In this document: in pieces, positions 53,894-62,887 of the stretch | Layout: every line of letters begins with the position of its first letter | How positions within the stretch are numbered: the first letter of the stretch is position 1 | Assembly: GCA_947258815.1 (NCBI GenBank) | Contig: CAMYJW010000001.1 | Location: 1-64,000 of the forward strand | Source of the DNA: an uncultured Sphingomonadaceae bacterium | Lineage (GTDB): Bacteria; Pseudomonadota; Alphaproteobacteria; Sphingomonadales; Sphingomonadaceae | DNA: 64,000 bases | Direction of reading: 5' to 3' | Notes under the pieces: model-generated | What the model was told of the DNA's origin: nothing | What the model saw: only the letters and a program-made list of their open reading frames with translations | Database searches by the model: none | Program-made: the position numbers and the translations under genes

Positions 53894-56800
53894 ATGAGCG
53901 AAGCGATCTGGCGATTCTGGGCAGACCGGGGCGGCACGTTCACCGATGTTGTGGCGCGCGCGCCCGATGGCGGGCTGACGCGCCTGAAGCTGTTGTCCGA
54001 AAACCCCGAACACTATGCCGATGCCGCGGTTGAAGCGATGCGGCGGATCACCGGTGTTCGCGAAGGGCCGCTGCCTCCCGCCGAACTGCGGCTTGGCACA
54101 ACGGTGGCCACTAACGCGCTGCTTGAACGCAAGGGCGCGCCGACGCTGCTTGCCATCACGCGCGGGTTTGGCGATGCCTTGCGGATCGGCACGCAGGAAC
54201 GGCCTGATATTTTCGCGCGGCATATCGTTTTGCCCGATCCGCTTTATGCCGACGTTGCACAGATTGAAGAGCGCGTGGGTGCGGGCGGCACGGTGCATGT
54301 CGCGTTAGATGAAGAAGCGGCGCGCGCAAGCCTTCAGGCCGCATATGACAACGGCCTGCGCGCGATCGCCATCGCCTTGATGCATGGCTATCGCTATCCC
54401 GCGCATGAGGAGGCGCTGGCCAGGATCGCGCGCGAAATCGGGTTTGATCAGGTTTCTACAAGCCACCGCGTTGCGCCGCTGATCAAACTGATCGCCCGCG
54501 CCGATACATGCGTTGTCGATGCGTATCTTTCGCCCGTGCTGCGCGCCTATGTGGCGCAGATGGAAGCGGGGCTGGGCGATGCGGTTTGCGCGCTTTACAT
54601 GCAATCAAACGGCGGGCTGGCTGCGGGCGATGCATTTCACGGCAAGGATGCGATCCTGTCCGGCCCGGCGGGCGGGATTGTCGGCATGGCGGCGGTCGCG
54701 CGGCAGGCCGGGTTCGATCATATCATCGGGTTCGACATGGGCGGCACGTCCACCGATGTTTCGCACTATGCCGGCGCCTATGAGCGCGACAGCGAAACGC
54801 GGGTTTCGGGCATTCGCATTCGTGCGCCGATGATGCGGATCAACACCGTGGCGGCGGGTGGCGGATCGATCTGCCATTTCGATGGCGCGCGGTTCATGGT
54901 TGGCCCGCATTCGGCCGGTGCGGTGCCGGGGCCAGCGTGTTACCGGCGCGGCGGCCCGCTGACGGTGACGGACTGCAACCTGCTGCTTGGCAAGCTGCAG
55001 CCACAACATTTCCCGCACGTCTTCGGCCCCGATGGCAACGCGCCGCCCGATAAAAATGCTGCGCAGCATAAATTGGATGCGATGCTTGACGATGTTGAGC
55101 AAAAAACCGGAAAACGGCCACAGCGCGATATGGCGGCAGAGGGCTTTCTGGACATTGCCGTTGCCAATATGGCGAATGCGATAAAGGCTGTTTCGCTGAG
55201 GCAGGGCCACGATGTTACGCGCGCGGCGCTCGTGTGTTTTGGGGGTGCCGCTGGGCAGCATGCCTGCAAGGTTGCCGATGCGCTGGGTGTGACCAAAATC
55301 CTCTGCCATCCGCTGGCCAGCGTCCTTTCGGCTTATGGCATGGGTCTGGCAGACCGGCGGGTGCTTGTGCAGGAAACGCTCTCGGTTCCTCTTGTCCAGA
55401 ATAACGCCGCCCAGATCGATGCTGCTGCGGCGCAGCTGGCAAAGCGCGCCTCCACGCAACTTGCCGCGCAAGGGCTGCCGGAAGCGGCGATCCGTTGCGA
55501 GATATCCGCGGCAATTCGCCCCGAAGGCAGCGAAAACTCCATTCCCGTCGCGTATGAAATGCTGCAGCAAATGCGTGCAGCATTTTTGCAAGGGTGGCAT
55601 GAACGGTTTGGCTTTGCCGCGGGCGATGCGCTGATTGTTGAGACGCTTTGGGTTGAAGCGATTGCGGCAGGTGACGATCAGACTGCCGAACCTGCTGCGC
55701 TTCCTGCAAGCTCTGCTCCCGCGCGCGAAACCGTTTGTGTGTTCACCGCTGGCGCTCAGCGCGACGTTCCGCTTTATCGGCGCGAGGATCTGGCTGCCGG
55801 GTTTGAAGCCGATGGGCCGCTACTGGTGGTCGATGATGTATCGACAACGATGGTAGAGCCGGGGTGGCGGGCGCATCTCGATCGTTTGGGCAACCTTGTT
55901 CTGGAGCGCCATGCTGCGCAGCATTTGAAGGCCGCCGCCAGCACTGCGCTTGACCCTGTGCGGCTGGAAATCATGGGCGCGCTGTTCATGGCGATTGCCG
56001 AAGAGATGGGCGCGGCGCTGCAATACAGCGCAAGTTCGGTCAACATTCGTGAGCGGCTCGATTTCTCTTGCGCTGTGTTTGACGGGGGCGGCAACCTGAT
56101 TGCCAATGCCCCTCATATGCCAGTGCATCTTGGTTCGATGGGGGAAAGCGTACGCACGGTTCTGGCCCGGCGCGCGGATGGGCATGACGGGCGCGGCATG
56201 CGGGTGGGCGATGCCTATGTGCTGAACGCGCCCTATGATGGCGGAACGCACCTGCCCGATATCACCGTTGTCATGCCGGTGTTCGCGCATGGCGATGAAG
56301 CGCGGCCTACATGGTTCGTGGCGGCGCGCGGACATCATGCCGATGTTGGAGGGATCAGCCCCGGATCAATGCCGCCCGGCAGCACGACGCTGGATCAGGA
56401 GGGCGTGCTTCTTGATAATGAACTTCTGGTCGATGCAGGCGTGCTGCGTGAAGATGCGATCCGCGCCATCCTCAATGCGGGTCGCTGGCCCGCGCGCAAT
56501 CCCGATCAGAACCTTGCCGATCTCAAGGCGCAGATCGCGGCATGTGCCAAAGGCGCGGCGGAACTGAACCGGATCGCTGCCGAACAGGGGCGCGATGTGG
56601 TCGATGCCTATATGGGTCATGTGCAGGACCATGCCGAAAACGCTGTGCGCGCGCTGATCGACCGCTTGTCCGACGGATCGTTCCGCTGCGCGATGGATAA
56701 CGGCGCGCAGATTGTTGTCTCGGTTATCATCGACCGGCAACAGCGCGCGGCGACGATAGACTTTACCGGAACATCCGATCAGCTGCCCGACAATTTCAAT

Positions 56801-57499
56801 GCGCCGCTGCCGGTGGTGCGTGCCGCCGTGCTTTATGTCGTGCGCACGCTGATCGACGATGCAGTGCCGATGAACGAAGGATGCATGCGGCCCTTGAAGG
56901 TGGTTGTGCCCGAAGGCTCCATGCTTCACCCGCGCGCGCCTGCCGCTGTTGTGGCGGGCAATGTAGAGACGAGCCAGGCGATCACCGATGCGCTGTTTGG
57001 CGCATTGGGCGCGATGGCAGCTTCGCAAGGGACGATGAACAATTTCACGTTCGGCGATGCGCAGCGCCAGTATTACGAGACAATCGCGGGCGGTTCGGGC
57101 GCGGGGCCGGATTTCGACGGTGCCGACGTTGTCCAGACACATATGACCAACAGCCGCCTGACCGATCCCGAAGTGCTGGAAACCAAGTTTCCGGTTTTGC
57201 TGGAGGAATTTGCCATTCGCATAGGCTCTGGCGGGGCTGGCGGGCATTCCGGCGGGGATGGCGCGGTTCGCCGCATCCGGTTTCTTGCCGCAATGGAGGC
57301 AGGGATCTTGTCCAACCACCGCCGGTTTGCGCCGTTTGGTCTTGCGGGTGGCGATGACGGCGCGCGCGGGCGCAACCGGGTTGAGCGCGTGGATGGTGCG
57401 GTGGAGGAACCGGGATCGACCGCGGCTATATCCGTGAACCCCGGAGATGTTATCGTGATCGAAACGCCAGGCGGTGGCGGCTTTGGGAAGCCGGATTGA
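53894..57499 (+). CDS. 5-oxoprolinase-type fused HyuA/HyuB hydantoinase
   Basis: A 1201-aa fusion. The N-terminal half is hydantoinase A (ATPase fold: DRGGTFTDVVARAP, LGTTVATNALLERKG, GFDMGGTSTDVSHY). The C-terminal half from about 700 is hydantoinase B (APYDGGTHLPDITVV, ARGHHADVGGISPGSMPP, GGSGAGPDFDGADVVQTHMTN, GSGGAGGHSGGDGAVR). The fused form and length of about 1200 aa match ATP-dependent 5-oxoprolinase, opening 5-oxoproline to glutamate, though hydantoin substrates cannot be excluded. Follows the M20 gene; the GNAT gene is convergent with it. Confidence 0.93.
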   Translation: MSEAIWRFWADRGGTFTDVVARAPDGGLTRLKLLSENPEHYADAAVEAMRRITGVREGPLPPAELRLGTTVATNALLERKGAPTLLAITRGFGDALRIGTQERPDIFARHIVLPDPLYADVAQIEERVGAGGTVHVALDEEAARASLQAAYDNGLRAIAIALMHGYRYPAHEEALARIAREIGFDQVSTSHRVAPLIKLIARADTCVVDAYLSPVLRAYVAQMEAGLGDAVCALYMQSNGGLAAGDAFHGKDAILSGPAGGIVGMAAVARQAGFDHIIGFDMGGTSTDVSHYAGAYERDSETRVSGIRIRAPMMRINTVAAGGGSICHFDGARFMVGPHSAGAVPGPACYRRGGPLTVTDCNLLLGKLQPQHFPHVFGPDGNAPPDKNAAQHKLDAMLDDVEQKTGKRPQRDMAAEGFLDIAVANMANAIKAVSLRQGHDVTRAALVCFGGAAGQHACKVADALGVTKILCHPLASVLSAYGMGLADRRVLVQETLSVPLVQNNAAQIDAAAAQLAKRASTQLAAQGLPEAAIRCEISAAIRPEGSENSIPVAYEMLQQMRAAFLQGWHERFGFAAGDALIVETLWVEAIAAGDDQTAEPAALPASSAPARETVCVFTAGAQRDVPLYRREDLAAGFEADGPLLVVDDVSTTMVEPGWRAHLDRLGNLVLERHAAQHLKAAASTALDPVRLEIMGALFMAIAEEMGAALQYSASSVNIRERLDFSCAVFDGGGNLIANAPHMPVHLGSMGESVRTVLARRADGHDGRGMRVGDAYVLNAPYDGGTHLPDITVVMPVFAHGDEARPTWFVAARGHHADVGGISPGSMPPGSTTLDQEGVLLDNELLVDAGVLREDAIRAILNAGRWPARNPDQNLADLKAQIAACAKGAAELNRIAAEQGRDVVDAYMGHVQDHAENAVRALIDRLSDGSFRCAMDNGAQIVVSVIIDRQQRAATIDFTGTSDQLPDNFNAPLPVVRAAVLYVVRTLIDDAVPMNEGCMRPLKVVVPEGSMLHPRAPAAVVAGNVETSQAITDALFGALGAMAASQGTMNNFTFGDAQRQYYETIAGGSGAGPDFDGADVVQTHMTNSRLTDPEVLETKFPVLLEEFAIRIGSGGAGGHSGGDGAVRRIRFLAAMEAGILSNHRRFAPFGLAGGDDGARGRNRVERVDGAVEEPGSTAAISVNPGDVIVIETPGGGGFGKPD

Positions 57500-57508
57500 A
57501 GCGGCGCA

Positions 57509-57799
57509 TCAGGCGCGCAAATCGGACCAGTCGGGATTCACGTCGAATTTGTGCGCGACATAGGAACACGCGGGCACAATCGTAAAGCCGTGGTCGCGCG
57601 CATCGGCCACGATCGCCTTGACCAGTTCACCCGCGACACCGCGCCCGCCGATTGCATCGGGCACAAGCGTATGTTCGGCCACGCGCGCGCCATCGCGCAG
57701 CACCCATGTCAGCCTGCCGATATGGCTGCTGTCTTCAACGTGGGCGTGATATTCGCCCGAATTGCCATTGTCGTGCCGGGTGATCGTGACGGTGGTCAT
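57509..57799 (-). CDS. GNAT-like acetyltransferase (YjdJ type)
   Basis: A 96-aa mini-GNAT protein of the N-acetyltransferase YjdJ/GCN5-like family. It contains IGRLTWVLRDGARVAEHTLVPDAIGGRGVAGELV, where GGRGVAG is the acetyl-CoA pyrophosphate loop, and ends in CSYVAHKFDVNPDW. Substrate unknown. AAAGGAGA directly upstream fixes ATG 57799. It lies 35 bp from the SDR gene on the same strand. Confidence 0.88.
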   Translation of the reverse strand: MTTVTITRHDNGNSGEYHAHVEDSSHIGRLTWVLRDGARVAEHTLVPDAIGGRGVAGELVKAIVADARDHGFTIVPACSYVAHKFDVNPDWSDLRA

Positions 57800-57834
57800 G
57801 GCGTCTCCTTTGCCGCGCAAAGGTGGTGCGTGGT

Positions 57835-58617
57835 TCATGTGCATTCAAGGCAGGCGCGTAATCCTTCGCGAAACGTGAGGTAGCGCGGCTGCCAGCCCAG
57901 CATGCGCTTTGCCTTGCCGTTGGCGATGCGCCGGTTTTCGGCATAGAAACCGCGCGCCATGGGCGAAAGCTGCGCATCTTCGAGCGAGAGCATTTCCGGT
58001 GGCGCGGTGCCCAGCAGTCGGCAGGCTTCCTCGATCACCAGATTTTGCGAACAGGGCCGATCGTCGGCAAGATTGTATGCGCCCGCCGGGGCATTGATCG
58101 CGGCCAGAGCGCCGCTGGCAATATCGTTTACATGGATTCTGCTGAACACCTGTCCAGGCAGATCGATGCGCTGCGCCTTGCCGCTCTGCACCCGGTCAAG
58201 CGCGCTGCGGCCCGGCCCGTAAATGCCTGGCAGGCGCAGCACATGCGCGCCCCGCTCCAGCCATTGCGAATCGCATTCGGCGCGCGCGGTGCGCCTGCCT
58301 GTGCCAGTGGGTGCGGTTTCATCCACCCACGCGCCGCCTGCATCGCCATAGACACCGGTGGACGAGAGGTATCCCAGCCACTTACCATCCAGCGCCGTGC
58401 CATAGCGATCGAGCGCCGGATCAAGCCCTTCGCTGCCCGGCGGAACGGATGAAAGCACATGGCCGCAATCGGCCAGCGCCATGCGCACCGTGCCTTCATC
58501 GTCGAACGAGAGCGTTCCCGCGCTTCCGGTTGAAATGACTTCCCAGCCCGCATCCTCCAGCCGCGATGCAATTCGCAAGGCCGAATAGCCGAGGCCGAAG
58601 ATGAAAAATCGCTTCAT
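57835..58617 (-). CDS. SDR-family NAD(P)-dependent epimerase-like protein (YeeZ-like)
   Basis: A 260-aa extended-SDR protein. The Rossmann motif is MKRFFIFGLGYSALRIASRL (GxGxxA/G variant), with YLSSTGVYGDAGG providing the Ser/Thr and Tyr region typical of YeeZ-type proteins, which often lack the standard Lys. The NAD(P)-linked reaction is unknown. AAGGAGA lies before ATG 58617. It is divergent from pepN. Confidence 0.87.
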   Translation of the reverse strand: MKRFFIFGLGYSALRIASRLEDAGWEVISTGSAGTLSFDDEGTVRMALADCGHVLSSVPPGSEGLDPALDRYGTALDGKWLGYLSSTGVYGDAGGAWVDETAPTGTGRRTARAECDSQWLERGAHVLRLPGIYGPGRSALDRVQSGKAQRIDLPGQVFSRIHVNDIASGALAAINAPAGAYNLADDRPCSQNLVIEEACRLLGTAPPEMLSLEDAQLSPMARGFYAENRRIANGKAKRMLGWQPRYLTFREGLRACLECT

Positions 58618-58676
58618 GGTGAAGATGTCTCCTTGCTGGCTCTGGCAATCCAATGCGGAACGTCTACTTAGGCGAA

Positions 58677-61343
58677 ATGGATATAGCCAGCAGACCCTCC
58701 GACCCTGTCTCCAACCACGAAACTGCCGACGCCGCGTCGCCGCCGGATCATCCGACGGTGATTCGCCGGGAAGACTATAGCCCGCCGGACTGGCTGGTTC
58801 CCGAAGTGTCGCTCGATTTCCTGCTCGGGGCCGATGAAACGCAGGTTACGGCGCGCCTTTCAGTTGCGAAAAACGCCGATGGCAGCGGCAGTCAGACGAT
58901 CCGGCTGAACGGCGATGGTATTGCCGCAACGGCGGTGAAGCGCGATGGCAAGGCCACCGATGACTGGCGCATGGACGGGGCAGACCTGTTGCTGGACCTG
59001 CCCGGCGATGCGCACGAGATCGAAATCGAAACGCTGGTGCGCCCTGCCGAAAATACAAAGCTGATGGGGCTTTATGCCTCAGGCGGCATGCTGTGCACGC
59101 AGTGCGAAGCCGAAGGGTTCCGGCGAATCGCCTTTTTCCCGGATCGGCCCGATGTGCTGTCTGTCTATCGTGTGCGCATGGAGGGGCCCAAAGATGCGTT
59201 TCCGGTGCTTTTGTCGAACGGCAACTGCGTTTCGCAAGGGGAAGGCAAAGGCGGCAGCCACTGGGCCGAATGGCACGATCCATGGCCCAAGCCGAGCTAC
59301 CTTTTCGCGCTGGTGGCAGGCGATCTTGTTGCCAACCATTCCACCTTCACCACCATGAACGGGCGCGAAGTGGATCTGAACATCTGGGTGCGGCAAGCCG
59401 ATCTCGATCGCACGCAGCACGCGATGGATTCGCTGATCGCCGCGATGAAATGGGACGAGGAAACGTTCGGGCGCGAATACGATCTTGATCTTTACAACAT
59501 CGTCGCCGTTTCCGATTTCAACATGGGCGCGATGGAGAACAAGGGCCTGAACGTGTTCAACACGCGTTATGTGCTGGCCGACCCTGAAACCGCTACCGAT
59601 GCCGACTATGATGCCGTCGAAGGCGTGATCGCGCATGAATATTTCCACAACTGGTCTGGCAATCGCATCACTTGCCGTGACTGGTTTCAGCTATCGCTGA
59701 AGGAAGGTTTTACGGTGCTGCGCGATCAGTTGTTCAGCCAGGATATGGGGTCTGAATCGGTTAAGCGGATAGAGGATGTGCGGGTGCTGCGTGCAGCCCA
59801 GTTCCCCGAGGATTCCGGCCCGCTGGCCCATCCCATCCGGCCCGATAGTTATCAGGAAATCTCAAACTTCTACACCGCCACGATCTATAACAAGGGCGCC
59901 GAAGTCATCCGCATGATGCGCACGCTTGCCAATGCCAAAGCAGGTGAAGATGCATTCCGCAAAGGCACAGACCTGTATTTTGCGCGTCACGATGGCGAAG
60001 CGGCCACGTGCGAGGATTTCGTCAAGGCCATCGAAGACGGCGTGGGGCTCGATCTGACGCAGTTTCGCCTGTGGTATTCGCAGGCAGGCACGCCGCAGAT
60101 CACTGTCAAAGCCTCGCACGAGGGCGAAGCGGCGGTGCTGCGCATGGAACAGGTGGTGCCGCAAACACCGGGGCAGACCGATAAGCAGCCGATGCCGATC
60201 CCGCTGAAACTGGCGCTGTTTGATCGTGCGACCGGCAAGCATCGCGGCGAAGAACTTGTCATGCTGGATAAAGACAAGGGCGAATATGTGTTTCCAAAGC
60301 ACATGAAGATGCCGGTCCTGTCGATCAATCGCGGGTTTTCCGCGCCGGTGGCGATCCAGACCGAACAGTCGCTTGAAGATCTGGTGTTTCTGGCCGCCAA
60401 GGATGACGATCCGTTCGCGCGCTATGAAGCGATGCAGAACCTTGTCGTGCGCCATTTGCTGGCGGCGATCGATGGCAAGATCGAAGGGCGCGAAAAAGAG
60501 GTTGAGCGCGATGCCGTCAGTCAGGCGATAGAGGCTGTGATCGATGATGCCGATCTTGACGATCTGATGCGCGGCGAATTGCTTATCCTGCCATCCGAAA
60601 GCTATCTGGCCGAGCAGATGGCGGTTGCCGATCCGGCGGCGATCCATACCGAGCGCGAAGGGCTTAAGGCATGGCTGGGCGAAGAGCTGCAGTTCATGTT
60701 CGAAGATCTGCACGAACGGGCGAGCGAAGTTTCATACAGCCGGGATGCCGCCGCGCGCGGCGCGCGCAAGATCAAGACACAGGCGCTGATCTATCTCGCT
60801 GCAGGTGCTCCCGAAGAGGCGGCCAGCCTTGCATTCTCGCAGTATAACAGCGCGGATAACATGACGGATCGGCAAGGTGCGCTGATGGCGCTGTGTTCGC
60901 TCGATGCGCCCGAACGGGAAAAGGCACTGGCCGATTTCTACCAGCGGTTCGAAGGCAATGCGCTAGTGATCGACAAGTGGTTCTCGCTTCAGGCCGGCTC
61001 GCTTCATTCCGATGTTCTCAGCCATGTAAAGGCATTGGCCGCGCACAAGGATTTCACGTTCGATAATCCCAATCGCATCCGCGCGCTGTATTCCGCGTTT
61101 GCAATGAATTCTCATGCTTTCCACGCCGCAAGCGGCGAAGGCTATCAGATGCTGGGCGATCTGATTCGCACGCTGGACCCGGTTAATCCGCAGATTGCCG
61201 CGCGCTTTGTGCCGTCGCTGGGCCGGTGGCGCAGGATCGAGCCGGGCCGATCGGAACTGATGCGCGCGCAGCTCGAACAAATAGCGGACATGAAGGAGCT
61301 TTCGCGCGATACTCGCGAGCAGGTGTCGCGCAGCCTTGGCTGA
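58677..61343 (+). CDS. pepN: aminopeptidase N
   Basis: An 888-aa M1 metallopeptidase removing N-terminal residues from peptides in the cytoplasm. The exopeptidase motif GAMENKGLNVFN, the zinc site HEYFHNW and the downstream third ligand Glu in LKEGFTVLRDQ are all present, along with the N-terminal beta domain (GMLCTQCEAEGFRRI-like segment) and a long C-terminal helical domain. ATG 58677 has AGGCGA upstream; ATG 58653 is an in-frame alternative. Overlaps pgeF by eight bases. Confidence 0.95.
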   Translation: MDIASRPSDPVSNHETADAASPPDHPTVIRREDYSPPDWLVPEVSLDFLLGADETQVTARLSVAKNADGSGSQTIRLNGDGIAATAVKRDGKATDDWRMDGADLLLDLPGDAHEIEIETLVRPAENTKLMGLYASGGMLCTQCEAEGFRRIAFFPDRPDVLSVYRVRMEGPKDAFPVLLSNGNCVSQGEGKGGSHWAEWHDPWPKPSYLFALVAGDLVANHSTFTTMNGREVDLNIWVRQADLDRTQHAMDSLIAAMKWDEETFGREYDLDLYNIVAVSDFNMGAMENKGLNVFNTRYVLADPETATDADYDAVEGVIAHEYFHNWSGNRITCRDWFQLSLKEGFTVLRDQLFSQDMGSESVKRIEDVRVLRAAQFPEDSGPLAHPIRPDSYQEISNFYTATIYNKGAEVIRMMRTLANAKAGEDAFRKGTDLYFARHDGEAATCEDFVKAIEDGVGLDLTQFRLWYSQAGTPQITVKASHEGEAAVLRMEQVVPQTPGQTDKQPMPIPLKLALFDRATGKHRGEELVMLDKDKGEYVFPKHMKMPVLSINRGFSAPVAIQTEQSLEDLVFLAAKDDDPFARYEAMQNLVVRHLLAAIDGKIEGREKEVERDAVSQAIEAVIDDADLDDLMRGELLILPSESYLAEQMAVADPAAIHTEREGLKAWLGEELQFMFEDLHERASEVSYSRDAAARGARKIKTQALIYLAAGAPEEAASLAFSQYNSADNMTDRQGALMALCSLDAPEREKALADFYQRFEGNALVIDKWFSLQAGSLHSDVLSHVKALAAHKDFTFDNPNRIRALYSAFAMNSHAFHAASGEGYQMLGDLIRTLDPVNPQIAARFVPSLGRWRRIEPGRSELMRAQLEQIADMKELSRDTREQVSRSLG

Positions 61344-62121
61344 CGATCCGGCAACACAACCGGTTGAGGCTATTCGCGCACAAGTGCTTGCAGGCCTGCC
61401 GCACGGGTTTCTCGGGCGGCGCGGGGGAGTTTCGCGTGGCGCGATGGCAGGGCTCAACACCGGGCCGGGATCGGGCGACGATCCGGCTGTGATTGCGCAA
61501 AACCGTGGCCGCGCGGTCGCCGCGGTTATGCCGGGTGCAAGGCTTGTCAACGTCTATCAGGTGCACTCCGCCGAATGCGTCACTGTCTCGCAGCCGTGGA
61601 GCGATGATGCACGGCCCGAAGCCGATGCCATGGTTACAGACAGGCCGGGCCTGCTGCTGGGCATTCTCACCGCCGATTGCGCGCCGGTGTTGCTGGCAGA
61701 CCGGGAAGCGGGCGTTATCGGCGCCGCGCATGCCGGCTGGAAAGGCGCATTTGCGGGCGTGACGGACCGCACGATAGATGCGATGCGCGCGCTTGGCGCA
61801 CAGCCGGAGCGGATCGTTGCCGCAATCGGGCCGTGCATCGCGCAGGCAAGCTATGAAGTGGATGCGGCGTTTCATCAGCGCTTCGTCGATGCCAGTGGCG
61901 CGAACGACAGGTTTTTCTCCACGGGCCGCGCCGGACACTTTCATTTCGATCTTGAGGCATATGTTGCCGCGCGGCTCCAGGCGGCCGGAATCGCCCGCGT
62001 GGAGGCGCTCGGCCTTGATACATATCGCGCGCCGGAGCGCTTTTTTTCCTATCGCCGCGCCACGCATTCGGGCGAACCGGCATATGGCCGACAGATATCG
62101 CTAATCGCTATCAACAGCTGA
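61336..62121 (+). CDS. pgeF: peptidoglycan editing factor/purine nucleoside phosphorylase-like (PgeF)
   Basis: A 261-aa DUF152/YfiH protein. Zinc-binding residues of the family are visible: VYQVHSAEC, LTADCAPVLLADRE and GAAHAGWKGAFAG. Homologues were described first as laccase-like and later as purine nucleoside phosphorylases; E. coli YfiH corrects L-Ser misincorporation in peptidoglycan. The start is TTG at 61336 inside the end of pepN, reflecting tight coupling. Confidence 0.92.
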   Translation: MADDPATQPVEAIRAQVLAGLPHGFLGRRGGVSRGAMAGLNTGPGSGDDPAVIAQNRGRAVAAVMPGARLVNVYQVHSAECVTVSQPWSDDARPEADAMVTDRPGLLLGILTADCAPVLLADREAGVIGAAHAGWKGAFAGVTDRTIDAMRALGAQPERIVAAIGPCIAQASYEVDAAFHQRFVDASGANDRFFSTGRAGHFHFDLEAYVAARLQAAGIARVEALGLDTYRAPERFFSYRRATHSGEPAYGRQISLIAINS

Positions 62122-62309
62122 TCGCCAATCGCGGGCCAAAAAAGGCGGTTGGCAGGGCTGAATTTCGCGTCTATCAGGCGCGCCAAGTCGGTGTCTGCCG
62201 GGGGCAATCCTGCATGGCGTCGATGTCAGGGGCCGTCCATCGCGCCGCTGACTGGGGATTTTCCGCTCCGGCCACGGATGCGGGCGTTTAAAGCAAGGCA
62301 AGGTCGATC

Positions 62310-62876
62310 ATGACAGAACAAGCGGTCACTGACACTCCGGAGCCTGAAGCCGGAGATGGGGTGCGGCGTCGCGACTTTATCAATATCGCGGCGGTTAGCG
62401 CGGCAGGCGTGGGCGCGGTGTCCACGCTGGTGCCGTTGATCAGCCAGATGTCGGCATCGGCTGATGTGCTTGCGGCATCTTCAACGGAAATTGATATTTC
62501 CGCGATCAAGGAAGGCCAGTCGATCAAGGCTGTTTTCCGCAAGCAGCCGGTTTTCGTGCGCAACCTGACCGCGAAAGAAATCGAAGAAGCCAATGCGATA
62601 CCGGCTGACTCGCTGCGTGATCCGCAATCGCTTGCCGACCGGACCAAGGAAGGCAAGGAAAACTGGCTGATCACGATGGGTGTCTGCACTCATCTGGGCT
62701 GTGTGCCGCTGGGTGCCGCCGAAGGCGAAAACAAAGGCGAGTTCGGCGGTTATTTCTGCCCTTGCCACGGTTCGCACTACGATACCGCCGCGCGGATCCG
62801 TAAAGGTCCTGCGCCGACCAACCTGGAAGTGCCGGAATACGAATTCCTTTCCGACACCGTCGTCAAGATCGGCTGA
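62310..62876 (+). CDS. petA: ubiquinol-cytochrome c reductase Rieske subunit
   Basis: A 188-aa Rieske iron-sulphur protein of the cytochrome bc1 complex. The N terminus has a twin-arginine signal (RRRDF at 19-23) and a membrane anchor. The [2Fe-2S] ligands are Cys126, His128 (CTHLGC) and Cys150, His153 (CPCHGSHYD), with Cys131 and Cys152 forming the disulphide. It passes electrons from ubiquinol to cytochrome c1 on the periplasmic side. AAGG precedes the ATG. The cytochrome b gene follows after 11 bp. Confidence 0.96.
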   Translation: MTEQAVTDTPEPEAGDGVRRRDFINIAAVSAAGVGAVSTLVPLISQMSASADVLAASSTEIDISAIKEGQSIKAVFRKQPVFVRNLTAKEIEEANAIPADSLRDPQSLADRTKEGKENWLITMGVCTHLGCVPLGAAEGENKGEFGGYFCPCHGSHYDTAARIRKGPAPTNLEVPEYEFLSDTVVKIG

Positions 62877-62887
62877 GGTCAGATATC

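Noticed and set aside
54605..55600. Minus-strand open frame (331 codons) opposite the oxoprolinase
   Set aside because: Shadow of the long HyuA/HyuB fusion; no motifs.
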